This document shows positions 16,998-25,476 of a stretch of 64,000 bases of DNA, one piece after another (within the stretch, counting starts at the first letter, position 1; the number at the start of each line of letters is the position of its first letter). Position numbers and translations under genes: made by a program. The notes beneath the pieces were generated by a model. It did not search any database, was not told where the DNA came from, and worked only from the letters and a program-made list of their open reading frames with translations. Source of the DNA: CALJFL01 sp047633055 (lineage in GTDB: Bacteria > Pseudomonadota > Gammaproteobacteria > Pseudomonadales > Halieaceae); NCBI GenBank assembly GCA_047633055.1, contig JBLIEI010000011.1, positions 14,306 to 78,305 of the forward strand, given 5' to 3'.

Positions 16998-18944
16998 ATG
17001 CCAGCAACCATCGTTGAACGTAACACGACCAAGTTCAAGCGAAAGAACATGGATCCCATCACGCTCGATATCATCGAAAATGCGATGATGAATGCAAGAT
17101 ATGAAATGGATACGGTGCTATTTAGAACCGCCATGTCACCAGGAATAAGAGAGCAGCACGACGAGTTTCCAATGATTGCCAACCTTGAAGGTAAGATGGT
17201 AGTCGGTCAGTTCGGTAGCTTTATTCACGGATTTAAAGAGGCCTATGACGGCACTATCGAGGAGGGAGATCTGTTTCTGACAACGGATCCCTACTCATGT
17301 AACGGCGCCATAAGTCACGTGAATGACTGGCTGTTGTTGCGTCCTATCTTTAAGGATGGACGCCTCATTGCCTATGCCGCCATGTTTGGTCATATGACTG
17401 ATGTGGGCGGTAAGGTGCCTGGCAGTCTGCCCACCGATGCGCGTGAAATTTTTGAAGAAGGCATTCGCATTCCACCCACCAAGATCTATAAGAATGATGA
17501 GCTGCAGGAAGATATGCTCAACCTCATCCTGCATAACTGTCGTTTGCCGCATTGGAACCGCAGTGACTTCAACGCTCTAGTGGCTGCGATTAGAACAGCT
17601 GAAAAACGTGTTATAGAAATAGCAGAAAGATTCGGTGATGACAATTTCTATTCAGCGCTCGATGAACTACTGGCACGTAACAAGCGCGCTATGGCGAAGT
17701 TGATCAAGAACACTGTGCCGACCACGAAGCAGGTTTTTGAAGATTATATCTGTGACGATGGTTTGGGCATGGGGCCTTACAAGATCAAATGTACAATGTG
17801 GCGCAAGGGTGACAAGGTTATTTTTGACTTTGAAGGGACCGATCCGCAGTCGATCAGCTCGATAAACTTCTTGCTCAATGAAGAGATGTTCAAGATGTTC
17901 TGTGGCGTGTATATGATCATGATTTTTGATCCACAGATTATGTTTAATGATGGTTTCTATGATTTGATGGAAGTCAAGATTCCTCATGGGACTTTACTCA
18001 AACCGCGAGAGCCGGCTGCATTGTCATGTCGTACGCACGCGCTGGGCCGGATCTTTGACGTGCTCGCTGGTTTGCTAGGTCAAGGCGACCCTGATTTCCT
18101 GGCGGGTGCCGGTTTCTCTGACAGCCCGCACTTTATGTACTCAGGTTACGACAAAAACGGTGAATGGTACCAGCTATACTCCATCGGTTTCGGCGGTATA
18201 CCCGGTAAGCCTTCAGGGGATGGTCCAGATGGTCACTCGCTGTGGCCCAGTTTCACCAATGTGCCTAATGAATTTCTGGAAAGCTACTTTCCGCTGCGTA
18301 TCGAAGTGTATGAAACGATAGCTGATAGCGGTGGCGCCGGTATGCACAGAGGCGGCAATGGCTTGCGTATGGGCTACTGTTTTCTGGAGCCTGGCACGAT
18401 TTCGGTGCACGACGATCGCTGGTTAACGTATCCATGGGGTGTCAACGGCGGAGAGCCAGGACGGCGATCCGAAAAGCTACTTCACCGTGCCGATGGCACT
18501 ATAGAGAAACTGCCTTCCAAGTGTGATCTCATAGAAGTTAATGCTGGCGACACCTTGCACTTCAATACTTGGGGTGGCGGCGGTTGTGGCGATCCGTTCC
18601 TGCGACCTGCTGAGCGCGTGTCTTTCGATGTAAAAGCCGGCCTGGTTACGCGAGAGGGAGCCAAGCGCTACGGTGTTGTTCTGCAGGACGATTTAACCGT
18701 AAACGAGAAACGCACGGTCACGCTGCGGGCAAAACTGTCCAAAGCGCGCGGCAAGCCGCCCTTGTTTGATCGTGGCGGTACTATCGACGAGCTCAAGGCA
18801 CGTTGCTTCAAGGAAACCGGACTGCAGCCACCGCGCCAGCCTGAGTTCCAATCATGGGCGACGGCATTGCTCGATGTAACACCGAAAAAGCCGAAAGTGG
18901 TGAAGCGTAAAACAAGCGCTAAACGTAAAAAGAAGACCGCCTGA
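16998..18944 (+). CDS. Hydantoinase/oxoprolinase HyuB-type subunit
   Basis: A 648-residue B subunit of the ATP-dependent hydantoinase/oxoprolinase superfamily. Family blocks include ITLDIIENAMMNARYEMD, SPGIREQHDEFP, FLTTDPYSCNGAISHVNDW, GGGCGDP and the C-terminal GLVTREGAKRYGVV. AGGAG at 16984-16988 supports the start, 19 bp after HyuA, so both are one operon ending at a strong terminator. It is longer than many HyuB proteins because of a Lys/Arg-rich tail (PKKPKVVKRKTSAKRKKK) of unknown role. With HyuA it should form the complex that opens a lactam, imide or hydantoin-like ring with ATP; a two-subunit carboxylase is the main alternative. Confidence 0.92.
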   Translation: MPATIVERNTTKFKRKNMDPITLDIIENAMMNARYEMDTVLFRTAMSPGIREQHDEFPMIANLEGKMVVGQFGSFIHGFKEAYDGTIEEGDLFLTTDPYSCNGAISHVNDWLLLRPIFKDGRLIAYAAMFGHMTDVGGKVPGSLPTDAREIFEEGIRIPPTKIYKNDELQEDMLNLILHNCRLPHWNRSDFNALVAAIRTAEKRVIEIAERFGDDNFYSALDELLARNKRAMAKLIKNTVPTTKQVFEDYICDDGLGMGPYKIKCTMWRKGDKVIFDFEGTDPQSISSINFLLNEEMFKMFCGVYMIMIFDPQIMFNDGFYDLMEVKIPHGTLLKPREPAALSCRTHALGRIFDVLAGLLGQGDPDFLAGAGFSDSPHFMYSGYDKNGEWYQLYSIGFGGIPGKPSGDGPDGHSLWPSFTNVPNEFLESYFPLRIEVYETIADSGGAGMHRGGNGLRMGYCFLEPGTISVHDDRWLTYPWGVNGGEPGRRSEKLLHRADGTIEKLPSKCDLIEVNAGDTLHFNTWGGGGCGDPFLRPAERVSFDVKAGLVTREGAKRYGVVLQDDLTVNEKRTVTLRAKLSKARGKPPLFDRGGTIDELKARCFKETGLQPPRQPEFQSWATALLDVTPKKPKVVKRKTSAKRKKKTA

Positions 18945-18960
18945 CGTGGGTCGAAATTAA

Positions 18961-18991
18961 AAAGGGGCGCTTAATAGCGCCCCTTTTTTTT
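18961..18991. terminator. Rho-independent terminator after hyuAB-like operon
   Basis: GGGGCGC and GCGCCCC arms around TTAATA, followed by eight T and preceded by an A-rich stretch. It may also act on the complement for the flavoprotein operon that ends at 19024. Confidence 0.92.
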
Positions 18992-19023
18992 GGAGAGTGA
19001 AAAGGCCGTCGTGATTAGGCTAA

Positions 19024-20529
19024 CTAGCAGCCCTTGTCACAACATTGCCCTGGTTGGCGTTGTCGATTGGGCGCGCCACTTGAACCACGGTCGGCTACCC
19101 CTCTATCGAGCAGTCTTTCTACCAGTTCTTTGCGCTCCTCAACCGGGTAGCGTCGATAGATTTCGCGCTTCATGGCCTGCGGTGAGCCGCCACCATGCAA
19201 GCTTATTATCGACATCCAGCCAGCTGTGTTAGACGCGGTAACGTCTTCCAATAGTCTAGCAACCTCAATGCGTTTCTCGTAGGGCACATCTGCCCGTGCG
19301 CGCAGCACGGTGGCCAAGTCGCCCGCCGTGTGTGGATTGTGGTCTTCATCGGGCCCAGGCAAAGCGACAATTAAGCCACCCGATACCTCGTGGGCAGTGC
19401 GATGCATGTCGTAGATTTGAGTGGCCAGTAACAGCTTGCCCACATTGGAGAATACGGGTTCTGGCTGCCAGGCTCCCGAAGGGTCTTCTACGCCATAAAC
19501 CGACGCGGCTACACCACAGGCAAAGAAGCCTTCGACAATTTTGATGAGCTCTACCATCGACTCCCGAATGTGGGGAACCTCGGCCGGGTCTAGCCCGTTG
19601 GCCTCACTCATCAAGGCTCCAGCACCAATCAATAAGTCACCAAATCCCGCACGTGCGCCTATACAGCTGTGGCGATGGTGTGATGCGTAATTGGTGACGA
19701 GGTATTCAGAGTGCTGGTACTCACCTGCCATAAAAACGCGTTCCCAGGGCACGAATACATCTTTGAACATACAAACAGCTGTGGCTTGTCCATACTTGGC
19801 GCTAAATTTGGCTGCAGGGTCACCGGCACGTCCGGCAGCTCTGGAAATGATGGTTAAGCCATCGATATCGATGGGCACAGCGCAGCAGACCGCAAAATCG
19901 GTATCGTCTTCGAGCATACTGCGGCAGGGCATGACCAGGAGTTCATGCATGTAAGGGGCGCCGGTTACGATGGCCTTGGTACCTGATATTACAATGCCGT
20001 CAGCGCGCCGCTCACTAATGTGTACATAGGTGTCCGGTTCGGGCTGCTTGTGGGGGCGCAAGGTTCGATCACCTTTTGCGTCGGTCATCGCCACGCCCAG
20101 TGTCAGGTCTCGGTCCTGAATATCGTGAAGGTAGGCCATAAATCGCTGATGGTAGTCAGTACCGTCTTCAGAGTCTGCGCGGAAGGTGCCCTGATGAATT
20201 GCGTTCAGCGCGTCGTGACTCAAATATCGCTGGGCGCAGCCACTTTCCCGGCACAGCAGACGAACCGCCTCAAGCTTGCTCAGCAGGTCCTCACTGTGCC
20301 GATTGATGTGGATCATTCGATTAACCGTTTTACCACTGGACTCCTGTGTCTCCAGCATGAGACCGCCATATTCGGGGCGAAGGGCAAAGTCATAGGTTAC
20401 ACCGACAGCATTAATACCGGGGCGTAATTTGGGTTCATCGGCAACACTGGCTACGCGTTCACCGTCTATATAAACAACAGGGTTATAGCTGCGTAAGCTT
20501 TCCCTATACTGCTCGGCTGTCATTAACAT
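19024..20529 (-). CDS. AbfD/HpaB family flavoprotein without a complete [4Fe-4S] ligand set
   Basis: A 501-residue acyl-CoA-dehydrogenase-fold flavoprotein of the 4-hydroxyphenylacetate 3-hydroxylase (HpaB)/4-hydroxybutyryl-CoA dehydratase (AbfD) family. The start MLMTAEQYRESLR and blocks such as GKTVNRMIHINRH, AMTDAKGDR and HGGGSPQAMKREI strongly resemble AbfD. From remembered alignment to the clostridial enzyme, the four cluster ligands C99, C103, H292 and C299 correspond here to Cys98, Tyr102, His285 and Ala292, so two are missing; Cys289 is nearby. A radical dehydratase is therefore unlikely, and flavin-dependent hydroxylation or another flavin chemistry is favoured. A Cys-rich end (QCCDKGC) is unusual. 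It follows MmgE/PrpD by 6 bp, preceded by GAGG, as one operon. Confidence 0.87.
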   Translation of the reverse strand: MLMTAEQYRESLRSYNPVVYIDGERVASVADEPKLRPGINAVGVTYDFALRPEYGGLMLETQESSGKTVNRMIHINRHSEDLLSKLEAVRLLCRESGCAQRYLSHDALNAIHQGTFRADSEDGTDYHQRFMAYLHDIQDRDLTLGVAMTDAKGDRTLRPHKQPEPDTYVHISERRADGIVISGTKAIVTGAPYMHELLVMPCRSMLEDDTDFAVCCAVPIDIDGLTIISRAAGRAGDPAAKFSAKYGQATAVCMFKDVFVPWERVFMAGEYQHSEYLVTNYASHHRHSCIGARAGFGDLLIGAGALMSEANGLDPAEVPHIRESMVELIKIVEGFFACGVAASVYGVEDPSGAWQPEPVFSNVGKLLLATQIYDMHRTAHEVSGGLIVALPGPDEDHNPHTAGDLATVLRARADVPYEKRIEVARLLEDVTASNTAGWMSIISLHGGGSPQAMKREIYRRYPVEERKELVERLLDRGVADRGSSGAPNRQRQPGQCCDKGC

Positions 20530-20535
20530 GGTCTA

Positions 20536-21933
20536 TTATCCTCTTGCGCTTAAAATTTGGTTGAGCTGTTCTAACGTGGCAGCGGATGGCAATGCCATAA
20601 TTGCTTGCCATATTTCGTCAGCTCGACTTTGATTGGTGTTAGTTAACATATTGGCGTTAAACTTTTGGCGAACCTCATCGGTACTCAGCGCCCGTCCTGC
20701 AGCACCTCGATTAACGGGTTCACGGTGCTCAAGGAGATCGCCTGTGCTGGTTTTTATGCGCACTCCCCCCGAGAAATATTCAGGAAATTGCGACTGCTCC
20801 CAGTGCTCGAAACTGACACATTGCGCTAGCGCCAAAATGTCCTTGTTGCGAAGTGCGTCAGGCTCGAGTTCGGCTAGACCAAATTCGCCCCGTACGGCAG
20901 CTGCAGCAATGCAATATTGGATACTGAACTTGGCGTCGTAATCGCTGGTCGGGATGCGTTTGGCTGCTGCCGGCTTACAGACCACGTCGAATTGGTTTTC
21001 ATGTAGCAGGGCCGTGACTTCCTGGATGTCGCCGGGATGCAGATTGTGCTGCTGCATGAGTGAAATGATTGAATCGATGCAGGCATGATTGAAGTGGCAA
21101 ACCGGGTAGGGCTTTATTGCAATGTTGAGTAGTTCCCAGCGGTGGCCGAGCCCTCGAGTAACCGGTTCTACATTCACCTCTTGTCCGCGTAAATACAAGG
21201 GATACAAACCATAGCGGCCCTGATATGCATCGGCCGGCCCTTGAAACTCATTGGCAGCAAGGGCTGTGGCCATTATTGAATTACTCGCCGAGTCGCCGGG
21301 ATGCATCCGTTTAGTCCAGGCGCCATCCTCCAAGAACTGCATGCTGCCACTGGCCATACTAAGTGCTATGCCCTGTGCGCGTATGGTCTGTGTTTGAGTG
21401 AGGTTTGCCAGTCTGCCGGCCCCGAGCGTACAGCCAAAAATGCTGACGAGGCCCGTTGGATGGTAGCCATTTTTCTGGAACATACCGTCGGCAACCTGCC
21501 CAAGTCGGGCTGATGCTTCAACAGCAACAATGTAAGCCATGAGTGCTTCTTGACCTGAGGCGCCGTGTGTATAGCCCTGTGCAAGCGCCATTGGTAGTGC
21601 GCTTGCGGAGCAATGAATGATCGATTCGCTATGGGTGTCATCGTAATCGAGTCCATGCACCAGCAGGCCGTTTAAAAAAGCCGCGTCGCGTGACGACAAT
21701 AAGTGTTCGCCGCCTATAACACTACAGGTGCCCGTGGAGCCCAGCGTCTGCATGGCGCCTATGCCACTTTGAGCAAAAGAGAACTGATGCGAAGCGAAGG
21801 CAATACCAACGGAGTCGGCAATGCACAGCAATGCGTAGTCGACAACGTTAGGAGGCAGGGCGCTAAAGGCGCAGGTCACCGAGAAATCTGCCAATACCTC
21901 GCTAATAGAAGTCGCATCGTCAGCGCTAGTCAC
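20536..21933 (-). CDS. MmgE/PrpD family protein
   Basis: A 465-residue member of the MmgE/PrpD family, which includes 2-methylcitrate dehydratase, cis-aconitate decarboxylase and iminodisuccinate epimerase. The block HGLDYDDTHSESIIHCSASALP near residues 94-115 is the family core, and RMHPGDSASNSIMATALA is the second conserved block. Translation starts at GTG 21933: an in-frame TAA lies shortly upstream and no ATG is available. Members act on short polycarboxylates or imino/amino diacids, so it may dehydrate, epimerise or decarboxylate the ring-opened product. A half-match to the regulon element lies about 40 bp upstream, and the flavoprotein gene follows at 6 bp. Confidence 0.88.
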   Translation of the reverse strand: MTSADDATSISEVLADFSVTCAFSALPPNVVDYALLCIADSVGIAFASHQFSFAQSGIGAMQTLGSTGTCSVIGGEHLLSSRDAAFLNGLLVHGLDYDDTHSESIIHCSASALPMALAQGYTHGASGQEALMAYIVAVEASARLGQVADGMFQKNGYHPTGLVSIFGCTLGAGRLANLTQTQTIRAQGIALSMASGSMQFLEDGAWTKRMHPGDSASNSIMATALAANEFQGPADAYQGRYGLYPLYLRGQEVNVEPVTRGLGHRWELLNIAIKPYPVCHFNHACIDSIISLMQQHNLHPGDIQEVTALLHENQFDVVCKPAAAKRIPTSDYDAKFSIQYCIAAAAVRGEFGLAELEPDALRNKDILALAQCVSFEHWEQSQFPEYFSGGVRIKTSTGDLLEHREPVNRGAAGRALSTDEVRQKFNANMLTNTNQSRADEIWQAIMALPSAATLEQLNQILSARG

Positions 21934-21972
21934 GATCCGTATGTCCCGGTTTTAATAAGCATGATATTCGAA

Positions 21973-21982
21973 TGTCCGAAGG
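21973..21982. promoter_or_regulatory. Putative degenerate HutC-type operator (TGTCCGAAGG)
   Basis: On the complement it reads CCTTCGGACA followed by T. One half (TCGGACAT) matches the island consensus and the other half does not. It is 40 bp upstream of the MmgE/PrpD start, a location in line with the better copies. Confidence 0.35.
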
Positions 21983-22006
21983 TGATAGCTGGCAGCGTCT
22001 AAAAGG

Positions 22007-22909
22007 TTATTGTGAGAGTTTTTTGGCTAACGCGAGAATACGTTGTGACTTGTACACGATAGGGTAATCAATGAAGTATCCGTCTAGCTGTATCGAGGCT
22101 GAACCAGCAGCCTCAGCGGCTTCAAAGGCGGTTACCACGGCTTCGGCATGCGCGATTTCCTCGGCGCTAGGCGTGAATGTGGTATTACACAGGGGTACCT
22201 GACTAGGGTGGATGCACAGCTTTCCTGTAAATCCAAACTTTTTGCCGCGCTCTGCCGAGGCACAAAATCTCTCGTTATCATTAATTTGTAAGACCACGGT
22301 ATCAATCGGTGGATCTATGTTGGCCACGCGAGTGGCGTGGCTAATACGTGCGCGAGCGTAGCTCAGTACCTCTTCATCTGCGCTCCATATATAGTCCAGG
22401 TCGAGAGTATAATCGCCGCCGCCAAAGGAAAGGCGCCTGACTCTAGGGGAGGCCGAGGCGATTTCAGTGGCATATTCCACACCACATGCGGTCTCGATAA
22501 TGGGCATGAGGTCAATGCTGCCAATGGGTAAGTTAGCCTCACGCTCTGCCGCGCTGATTAGCGCGTCGACTGCCAAAATAGTCGCTGCAGATTCTACCTT
22601 TGGTATGACAATACCGTCTAGCCAGGGCCCGATAACCGCTTTGATATCCTCCTCGCAATAACCCGTATCCAACGCATTAACCCGGATATAGCCCAAGCAG
22701 CTTCGCGGCTGCTTCATTGCTTGCACAACCGTCTCACGCGTTGCAACTTTTTCGGCAATCGCGACGGCGTCCTCGAGATCAAGGATCACGGCGTCGGCGG
22801 CGGCGCCAAAGACTTTTTCAACTTTTCTTGGGTGGTTCCCAGGAGTAAAAAGAAAGCTTCTAATGACTCGTATTTCAGTGCTTGTATCGGTATTCAATTT
22901 TAGCTCCAT
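22007..22909 (-). CDS. HpcH/HpaI aldolase/citrate lyase family protein (CitE-like)
   Basis: A 300-residue CitE-like (beta-methylmalyl/citramalyl-CoA lyase type) protein. The N-terminal RSFLFTPGNHPRKVEKVF, the metal-ligand motif ILDLEDAV, RVNALDTGY, PIIETACGVEYATEIA and LSFGGGDYTLDLD follow the family order, with CIHPSQV near the C-terminus. Stand-alone members cleave malyl-CoA, citramalyl-CoA or similar 3-hydroxyacyl-CoA thioesters into acetyl-CoA or propionyl-CoA plus glyoxylate or pyruvate. The ATG overlaps the last 10 bp of the GntR gene, so the two are translationally coupled. With the MaoC hydratase on the divergent side it forms a hydratase-lyase pair like that of itaconate and mesaconate breakdown. 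Confidence 0.9.
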   Translation of the reverse strand: MELKLNTDTSTEIRVIRSFLFTPGNHPRKVEKVFGAAADAVILDLEDAVAIAEKVATRETVVQAMKQPRSCLGYIRVNALDTGYCEEDIKAVIGPWLDGIVIPKVESAATILAVDALISAAEREANLPIGSIDLMPIIETACGVEYATEIASASPRVRRLSFGGGDYTLDLDYIWSADEEVLSYARARISHATRVANIDPPIDTVVLQINDNERFCASAERGKKFGFTGKLCIHPSQVPLCNTTFTPSAEEIAHAEAVVTAFEAAEAAGSASIQLDGYFIDYPIVYKSQRILALAKKLSQ

Positions 22910-23676
22910 GCCCAGCCGTCAGGCGATTGCCATCCGCGGGTAAATTCAAAGGAATAGTTAAAGTTAGCTGCCGCGTGCTCGGAGATAGACACTTCAAACA
23001 CTCGCCCCTTGCTCCCATAATATCGGCGGCAAATTTTTAGTGATGCTGAGCCAGGTTCGACGTCCAGTAAGCTAGCCGTCCGTTCGTCCAAAATACCTGC
23101 ATAAAGCTCAACTTCCACTTTTTGTACGACTTCGCCGTACAGGTCGGAGATAACCCGATATGCCGGCGTTGAAGTAACACCAATTTTGCTGGCGGCGTCG
23201 GCGTACGCTGGCAGAATATAGACTTGGCTGGAGCAAATAGGTTGTCCAGAATCAAGAAATACTCTCAGGCCTGTGACGCAGCACCATTGGCTACTGGTCG
23301 GACATTTTATCTCACGAGCGAGAGCTCGATTTAGTTTTACGTCGCTGCGTTCGAGGACGCGGAAGCGACTATCTTCAGGATAACTGAATAACTCCGACGG
23401 CTCTTTAACAAGTTGTACGTAAGACTCTTGGCTCTCACGCGCCAAAACGATCGTGCCGATCCCCCGGCGGCGCTCTATCAGTTTAATTTCTTCAAGCACA
23501 CGCAGTGCTTCTCGAATGGTATGCCGGCTGACTTGATAGGTTTTCATCAGGGCCAGTTCACCGGGCATTCGAGTTCCCACCGCAAGTTTGCCGCTGCGAA
23601 TGGCGCTCAGAAGCTCCTCGGCGATAATCCGATAGCGAGGACCTTTTCCAGTTTCTGCTGCTATAACTTGGGGCAT
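22900..23676 (-). CDS. GntR family regulator, HutC/UTRA type
   Basis: A 258-residue GntR-family regulator. The N-terminal winged helix spans about residues 13-80 (YRIIAEELLSAIRSGKL, then SRHTIREALRVLEE, then the wing ERRRGIGTIV). The C-terminal half has the UTRA effector-domain pattern (a late ICRRYYGSKGRVFEVSISEH strand pair), which places it in the HutC subfamily; such proteins respond to pathway intermediates such as urocanate or sugars. A TGTCCGTACA element lies 33 bp upstream of its ATG and 34 bp upstream of the divergent MaoC gene, a standard set-up for autoregulation. HutC-type sites follow GT-N-TA-N-AC, and the nine island elements keep that spacing with mostly CG in the centre. It is the best candidate for the island's regulator. 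Confidence 0.9.
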   Translation of the reverse strand: MPQVIAAETGKGPRYRIIAEELLSAIRSGKLAVGTRMPGELALMKTYQVSRHTIREALRVLEEIKLIERRRGIGTIVLARESQESYVQLVKEPSELFSYPEDSRFRVLERSDVKLNRALAREIKCPTSSQWCCVTGLRVFLDSGQPICSSQVYILPAYADAASKIGVTSTPAYRVISDLYGEVVQKVEVELYAGILDERTASLLDVEPGSASLKICRRYYGSKGRVFEVSISEHAAANFNYSFEFTRGWQSPDGWAWS

Positions 23677-23709
23677 ACTTGCATCTTAGTTGGCATAGTA
23701 AGATACTAT

Positions 23710-23719
23710 TGTCCGTACA
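23710..23719. promoter_or_regulatory. Putative HutC-type operator (TGTCCGTACA)
   Basis: Full consensus on the complement (TGTACGGACA). It sits almost exactly midway between the divergent starts of the GntR regulator (23676) and the MaoC hydratase (23754), suggesting control of both promoters including autoregulation. Confidence 0.65.
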
Positions 23720-23753
23720 TTTGGATCTATAAGCAAGCGTGAGGGTAAAAAAG

Positions 23754-24263
23754 ATGGGCGTTAGACAGGATGAGCAAGTAGGACCTAACCGTTATCGGGC
23801 GGCAACGGGACGGTTGTATGAAGATTTTACTGCCGGTGATGTGTATGAGCACCATCCCGGTCGGACCGTAAGCCAGCAGGATAACGCATGGTTCACTTTA
23901 CTGACAATGAATACCCATCCGCTGCACTTTGACGAGGAATATGCTAAAAAATCGGAGTTCGGAAAGCCCCTTATTTGTAGCCCGCTGACTCTAGCTATTC
24001 TGGTTGGTATGAGCGTGTCAGATGTTAGTGAGAAAGCAATTGCTAACCTGGGTTGGAAGGAGATTGCGCTGGTAGCACCGGTGTTTCCCGGCGATACGCT
24101 TTATGCAGAGTCCGAAGTACTTAACAAGCGAGAGTCTAAATCGCGGCCCGATGCCGGCGTTGTGACTGTCAAAACAACGGGGCGTAATCAGCATGGGAAG
24201 GAGGTATGTATCTTTGAACGATCCATGCTTATCCCGAAGCGTTCCGAAGCCGATTCTGAGTGA
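23754..24263 (+). CDS. MaoC family hydratase
   Basis: A 169-residue MaoC-type (hot-dog fold, R-specific) enoyl-CoA hydratase. The block GRTVSQQDNAWFTLLTMNTHPLHFDEEYA contains the catalytic Asp and His, in the arrangement found in mesaconyl-CoA and itaconyl-CoA hydratases. The start at 23754 is preferred to a GTG 15 bp upstream because GAGGG lies 8 bp before the ATG. The acyl-CoA dehydrogenase gene follows after 15 bp. The probable role is to hydrate an unsaturated acyl-CoA made by that dehydrogenase, to give a 3-hydroxyacyl-CoA for the CitE-like lyase encoded on the other side of the shared promoter. Confidence 0.9.
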   Translation: MGVRQDEQVGPNRYRAATGRLYEDFTAGDVYEHHPGRTVSQQDNAWFTLLTMNTHPLHFDEEYAKKSEFGKPLICSPLTLAILVGMSVSDVSEKAIANLGWKEIALVAPVFPGDTLYAESEVLNKRESKSRPDAGVVTVKTTGRNQHGKEVCIFERSMLIPKRSEADSE

Positions 24264-24278
24264 TTTAGAGTAATTTAT

Positions 24279-25451
24279 ATGACAAATAGTAATTTTAGTG
24301 AGAGTGAATACGCCGAAGTGGAAGCTCAGATTCTCGATACGATTGATCGATGGGTTGAAAAGGATGTAAGACCGATCGCGCGACATTTTGATCAGGCAGA
24401 TGAGTACCCGACCGACTTAGTGGAGCAAATGAAAGAACTGGGTCTGTTTGGCGCCACAATCTCTACGGAATACGGCGGTTTGGGCTTAAGTGCCAGCACT
24501 TATTCTCAAATTGTGTCCAGAATATGTGAGGTCTGGATGGCGCCTTCTGGCATTTTCAACTCTCATTTGATCATGGCTCACTGTGTGGAACGTGCGGGAA
24601 CCGAAGCACAAAAAGAGCGGTTTTTGCCGCGCTTTGCTACCGGAGAGTTGCGAGGCGGCATTGGTTTGACCGAACCTGATGCGGGTACTGATCTGCAGGG
24701 TATACGCATGGTGGCCAAGCGCGATGGCGATGATTATGTGATCAATGGCAACAAGACATGGATCACCAATGGTATCAAGGGAAATTGTCTGGCAGTGTTG
24801 ACCAAAACAGACCCAACTGCCTCGCCGGCCCATAAGGGCATGAGCCTGTTTATGTGTGAGAAGGGAGAGGGATTTACGGTTGGCAAAAAGCTTAAGAAGT
24901 TGGGCTACAAAGCGATAGACAGTGCCGAGCTAATTTTCCAGGATTTTCGGGTGAGTGCAGATAACCTGATTGGCGGCGAAGAAGGCCGCGGCTTCGTGCA
25001 GGTAGCGGGTGGACTCGAGCTTGGTCGTATCAATATTGCGGCACGGGGCGCCGGTATGGCCGCTGGAGCGACTAAGATGGCACTCGCCTATGCGAAAGAG
25101 CGTAAGACATTTGGTAAACCGATTGTTGAGCATCAGGCTATCCAGCTCAAACTGGCTGAAATGTCGACGCGAGCCGAGGCTGCGCGCCTGTTAGTTGAGC
25201 AAGCCGCGCGGAAATATGATTTGGGCGAGCGCTGTGATCTCGAGGCAGGGCAGGCAAAATTTTTCGCTTCTGAGGCTGCTGTGCAAAATAGCCTGGATGG
25301 ACTTCGTGTGTTCGGCGGTTACAGCTATTCCACTGAGTATGAAATTGAGCGATTTTATCGCGATGCGCCTCTCATGTGTATCGGTGAGGGTACCAATGAA
25401 ATACAGCGTATTATCATTGCAAAACAGATGGTCGCAAGATCAGGGGGCTAG
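24279..25451 (+). CDS. Acyl-CoA dehydrogenase
   Basis: A 390-residue FAD-dependent acyl-CoA dehydrogenase. N-terminal helical domain, the FAD-contact block GIGLTEPDAGTDLQGI, INGNKTWITNG, the RKTFGKPIVEHQ segment and the C-terminal GEGTNEIQR are all present. The catalytic base is assigned to Glu370, in the usual position for short- and medium-chain enzymes. It is directly downstream of the MaoC gene (15 bp). It should desaturate a short, possibly branched or dicarboxylic acyl-CoA such as methylsuccinyl-CoA or glutaryl-CoA; the chain cannot be fixed from sequence, but the neighbours favour a dicarboxylyl-CoA. Confidence 0.93.
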   Translation: MTNSNFSESEYAEVEAQILDTIDRWVEKDVRPIARHFDQADEYPTDLVEQMKELGLFGATISTEYGGLGLSASTYSQIVSRICEVWMAPSGIFNSHLIMAHCVERAGTEAQKERFLPRFATGELRGGIGLTEPDAGTDLQGIRMVAKRDGDDYVINGNKTWITNGIKGNCLAVLTKTDPTASPAHKGMSLFMCEKGEGFTVGKKLKKLGYKAIDSAELIFQDFRVSADNLIGGEEGRGFVQVAGGLELGRINIAARGAGMAAGATKMALAYAKERKTFGKPIVEHQAIQLKLAEMSTRAEAARLLVEQAARKYDLGERCDLEAGQAKFFASEAAVQNSLDGLRVFGGYSYSTEYEIERFYRDAPLMCIGEGTNEIQRIIIAKQMVARSGG

Positions 25452-25476
25452 ACCGTCTGACCTCTGCTCATTTTGG

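Noticed and set aside
19024..20529. Annotation as true 4-hydroxybutyryl-CoA dehydratase
   Set aside because: Two of the four cluster ligands appear to be missing, so the name would claim an activity that the sequence does not support.
23295..23304. TGGTCGGACA inside the GntR coding region, similar to the regulon element
   Set aside because: One symmetric position is wrong and it lies within codons of the regulator, so chance similarity is likely; it was not counted among the nine sites.
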